Assembly (NCBI RefSeq): GCF_003131185.1
Contig: NZ_QFFU01000003.1
Span: 1 to 64,000, forward strand
Origin: Pseudomonas ovata
Lineage (GTDB): Bacteria > Pseudomonadota > Gammaproteobacteria > Pseudomonadales > Pseudomonadaceae
Length of the DNA stretch: 64,000 bases
Reading direction: 5' to 3'
A program made the position numbers and the translations under genes. Every line of letters begins with the position of its first letter. Position 1 is the stretch's first letter. Of the stretch, positions 62,613-64,000 are shown piece after piece. The notes under the pieces were generated by a model, which saw only the letters and a list, made by a program, of their open reading frames with translations, was not told the origin of the DNA and made no database searches.

Positions 62613-64000
62613 AGCACCCTCGGGACGGTGAAACGAAACTCGCTGCCCTGTCCCACTTCGCTTTCGGCCGTCAGCACCCCACCATGAGCCTTGATAATGC
62701 CCTGGGAGATGTACAGTCCAAGGCCGGTGCCACTGGGGTTGTTGTCCTTGAGCGTCCAGTACCGATCAAAAATGTGCGGCAGTTGCTCAGGGGCAATCCC
62801 TTCGCCACTGTCGCGCACACTGAAGGCAATATCGCTGCCGCACGGCTCGGCTGTGACGGTGATACGGCCCTGCTTGGGGCTGAACTTGATGGCATTGCCG
62901 ATCAGGTTCGACAACACCTGGAACAGACGCTCCGGGTCGGCATTGACCCTGAGGTCCAGGCACGGCATGAACACCAGTTCGACAGCCTTGTCCAGCGCCA
63001 GGGGCGACAGCAGCGTATAAGCCTCATCGAGAATCTGACTGACCTCCAGGTGCCTGGGGGTGATGGTGTAGCGACCGGCTTCGATCTTCGAGGTGTCGAG
63101 CAAGTCTTCGAGCAGCACATTCATGCGGCTGGCCGCCTGTTGCATGGTGTCGAGTGCCGAAGCGATGCGTCTTGAAGTGTGCGGCCCTTCAGAGCTGAAC
63201 GACTTTTGCATCATGCCGCAAAGCATGGAAATCACGGTCATGGGGCTGCGCAAGTCATGGGAAACCACCGCGACCAAGTCATCGCGGGCCCGGACAGCCT
63301 GCTGTTCACGCAAGACCTGACGAGCCAGATCGTTTTCCAGGGCCGAACGGCGCAGGTCCTGGGCAGCGAACAGGTCACCATGACTCCACGGCGCGGCAAT
63401 GCCGGCCACCTCGACCTTCCAGATTTCGAACGAGGTGCGTGGCCGCAGGCGCGGCGTGCCTTCGGCATCACTCATGTCCAGCGGCTTTTCCGGGTTGCCG
63501 CTCCACGGAATGCTTTCCTTGACCTCCCGACGAAACCACAAGACCCCGTTATCCACCGGCTTGGGCAGGCTCATGGCCAATACACCGCTGGCCTCTTTCT
63601 GGTAATCGGCGGCCGGTGCATACACGCTGGACAGATGATGGCTGGCGAACACCGGCTCGCCCTGCGCCCGCAGCCAGGCGTGCAAGGCATGGATCTGCCC
63701 GGGCTCGGGGCACTTGCCATATCGGTGCAAGGTCGTGCCCTCGATGATCGCCACGCCGCTGGCATCGACCATGTCCATCAACGTTTGCGGCTCTGCACTC
63801 AAGCCTTCGAACACCGTGTCTTGCGCATTGACCATCAAGGCATTGAGCCGCGCCAGGGTCTGCAACTTGGTTTCACGCTGGCGGCTGACTTCCAGCGCCT
63901 CCATGGCACTGATCTGCAACGACAGCACCTGCCCCAGGGTCTGACAGGCGCTGCGCAGTTCAGGTGGCACATACAGCGGCGTACGGTGGCCGCAGGTAAT
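62609..64000 (-). CDS. Bacteriophytochrome histidine kinase, C-terminal part
   Basis: The frame stays open to the window edge, so the 5' part with the PAS and bilin-binding GAF regions is missing; 463 residues are visible. The first residues (CGHRTPLYVPPELRSACQTL) match the end of a phytochrome GAF domain. The PHY domain follows (about 60-230), with VLWFRREVKESIPWSGNPEK and PRTSFEIWKVEV. The kinase region has H box VVSHDLRSPMTVI, N box LSNLIGNAIKFSP, and G boxes DSGEGIAPEQL and GTGLGLYIS. It is probably a red/far-red light sensor kinase; whether the bilin-binding Cys is present cannot be seen. Confidence 0.87.
   Translation of the reverse strand: MTCGHRTPLYVPPELRSACQTLGQVLSLQISAMEALEVSRQRETKLQTLARLNALMVNAQDTVFEGLSAEPQTLMDMVDASGVAIIEGTTLHRYGKCPEPGQIHALHAWLRAQGEPVFASHHLSSVYAPAADYQKEASGVLAMSLPKPVDNGVLWFRREVKESIPWSGNPEKPLDMSDAEGTPRLRPRTSFEIWKVEVAGIAAPWSHGDLFAAQDLRRSALENDLARQVLREQQAVRARDDLVAVVSHDLRSPMTVISMLCGMMQKSFSSEGPHTSRRIASALDTMQQAASRMNVLLEDLLDTSKIEAGRYTITPRHLEVSQILDEAYTLLSPLALDKAVELVFMPCLDLRVNADPERLFQVLSNLIGNAIKFSPKQGRITVTAEPCGSDIAFSVRDSGEGIAPEQLPHIFDRYWTLKDNNPSGTGLGLYISQGIIKAHGGVLTAESEVGQGSEFRFTVPRVL

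Overview
The window looks like the chromosome of a Pseudomonas species of the P. putida/P. fluorescens lineage. The evidence is a high-GC base composition, a lateral flgBCDE/flgFGHIJKL hook cluster with sigma54- and FliA-type promoters, an AraC-type activator (PobC type) beside pobA, a complete homoprotocatechuate meta-cleavage operon, and REP-like palindromes in the gaps between genes. No plasmid, phage or insertion-sequence genes are visible.

Layout. 1-1407: 3' end of an RTX repeat protein. 1497-8015 (-): two giant multi-domain glycosyltransferases that match the Fgt2/Fgt1 flagellin glycosyltransferases in size and position. 8096-16521 (-): flgL-K-J-I-H-G-F. 17445-22405 (-): a second, enlarged hook protein, then flgE, D, C and B. 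22645-24497 (-): cheR and cheV. 24577-27156 (+): flgA, flgM, flgN and the PilZ flagellar brake gene flgZ. 27202-30042 (-): an MFS transporter and a gamma-glutamylpolyamine-synthetase-like gene. 30160-32449 (-): a REC-TPR response regulator and an input-less histidine kinase. 32725-35114: an SH3-domain membrane protein (-) and ppnN (+).

Aromatic catabolism. 35407-37631 holds pobC and pobA (4-hydroxybenzoate to protocatechuate), followed by an ACS-family transporter. 39292-48781 holds hpaR, hpaA and the operon hpaG1-G2-E-D-F-X-H-I, which converts homoprotocatechuate to pyruvate and succinate semialdehyde. The enzymes that supply this pathway lie about 10 kb further on, at 58505-62500: a two-component 4-hydroxyphenylacetate 3-hydroxylase of the Acinetobacter C1/C2 type and a phenylacetaldehyde-dehydrogenase-like enzyme. 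Between the two blocks are emrR-emrA-emrB, miaE, a DUF1289 gene, acnB and a soluble PAS chemoreceptor-like gene. The window ends in the 3' part of a bacteriophytochrome kinase.

Regulatory and non-coding features read directly from the sequence are: a sigma54 promoter that would give flgA an almost leaderless mRNA; a near-consensus FliA promoter for flgM; a 17-bp palindrome over the hpaG1 -10 region; a pair of 12-bp operators around a strong emrR promoter; an orphan rho-independent terminator that suggests a small RNA between hpaR and hpaA; a long nested inverted repeat in the acnB leader; and five copies of an extended REP-like element, one of which has a four-fold 32-bp tandem expansion inside the hpa operon. 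I see no clearly novel multi-gene system. The most unusual items are this element family, the duplicated-domain hook paralogue, the very short PAS-chemoreceptor protein and the candidate small RNA.
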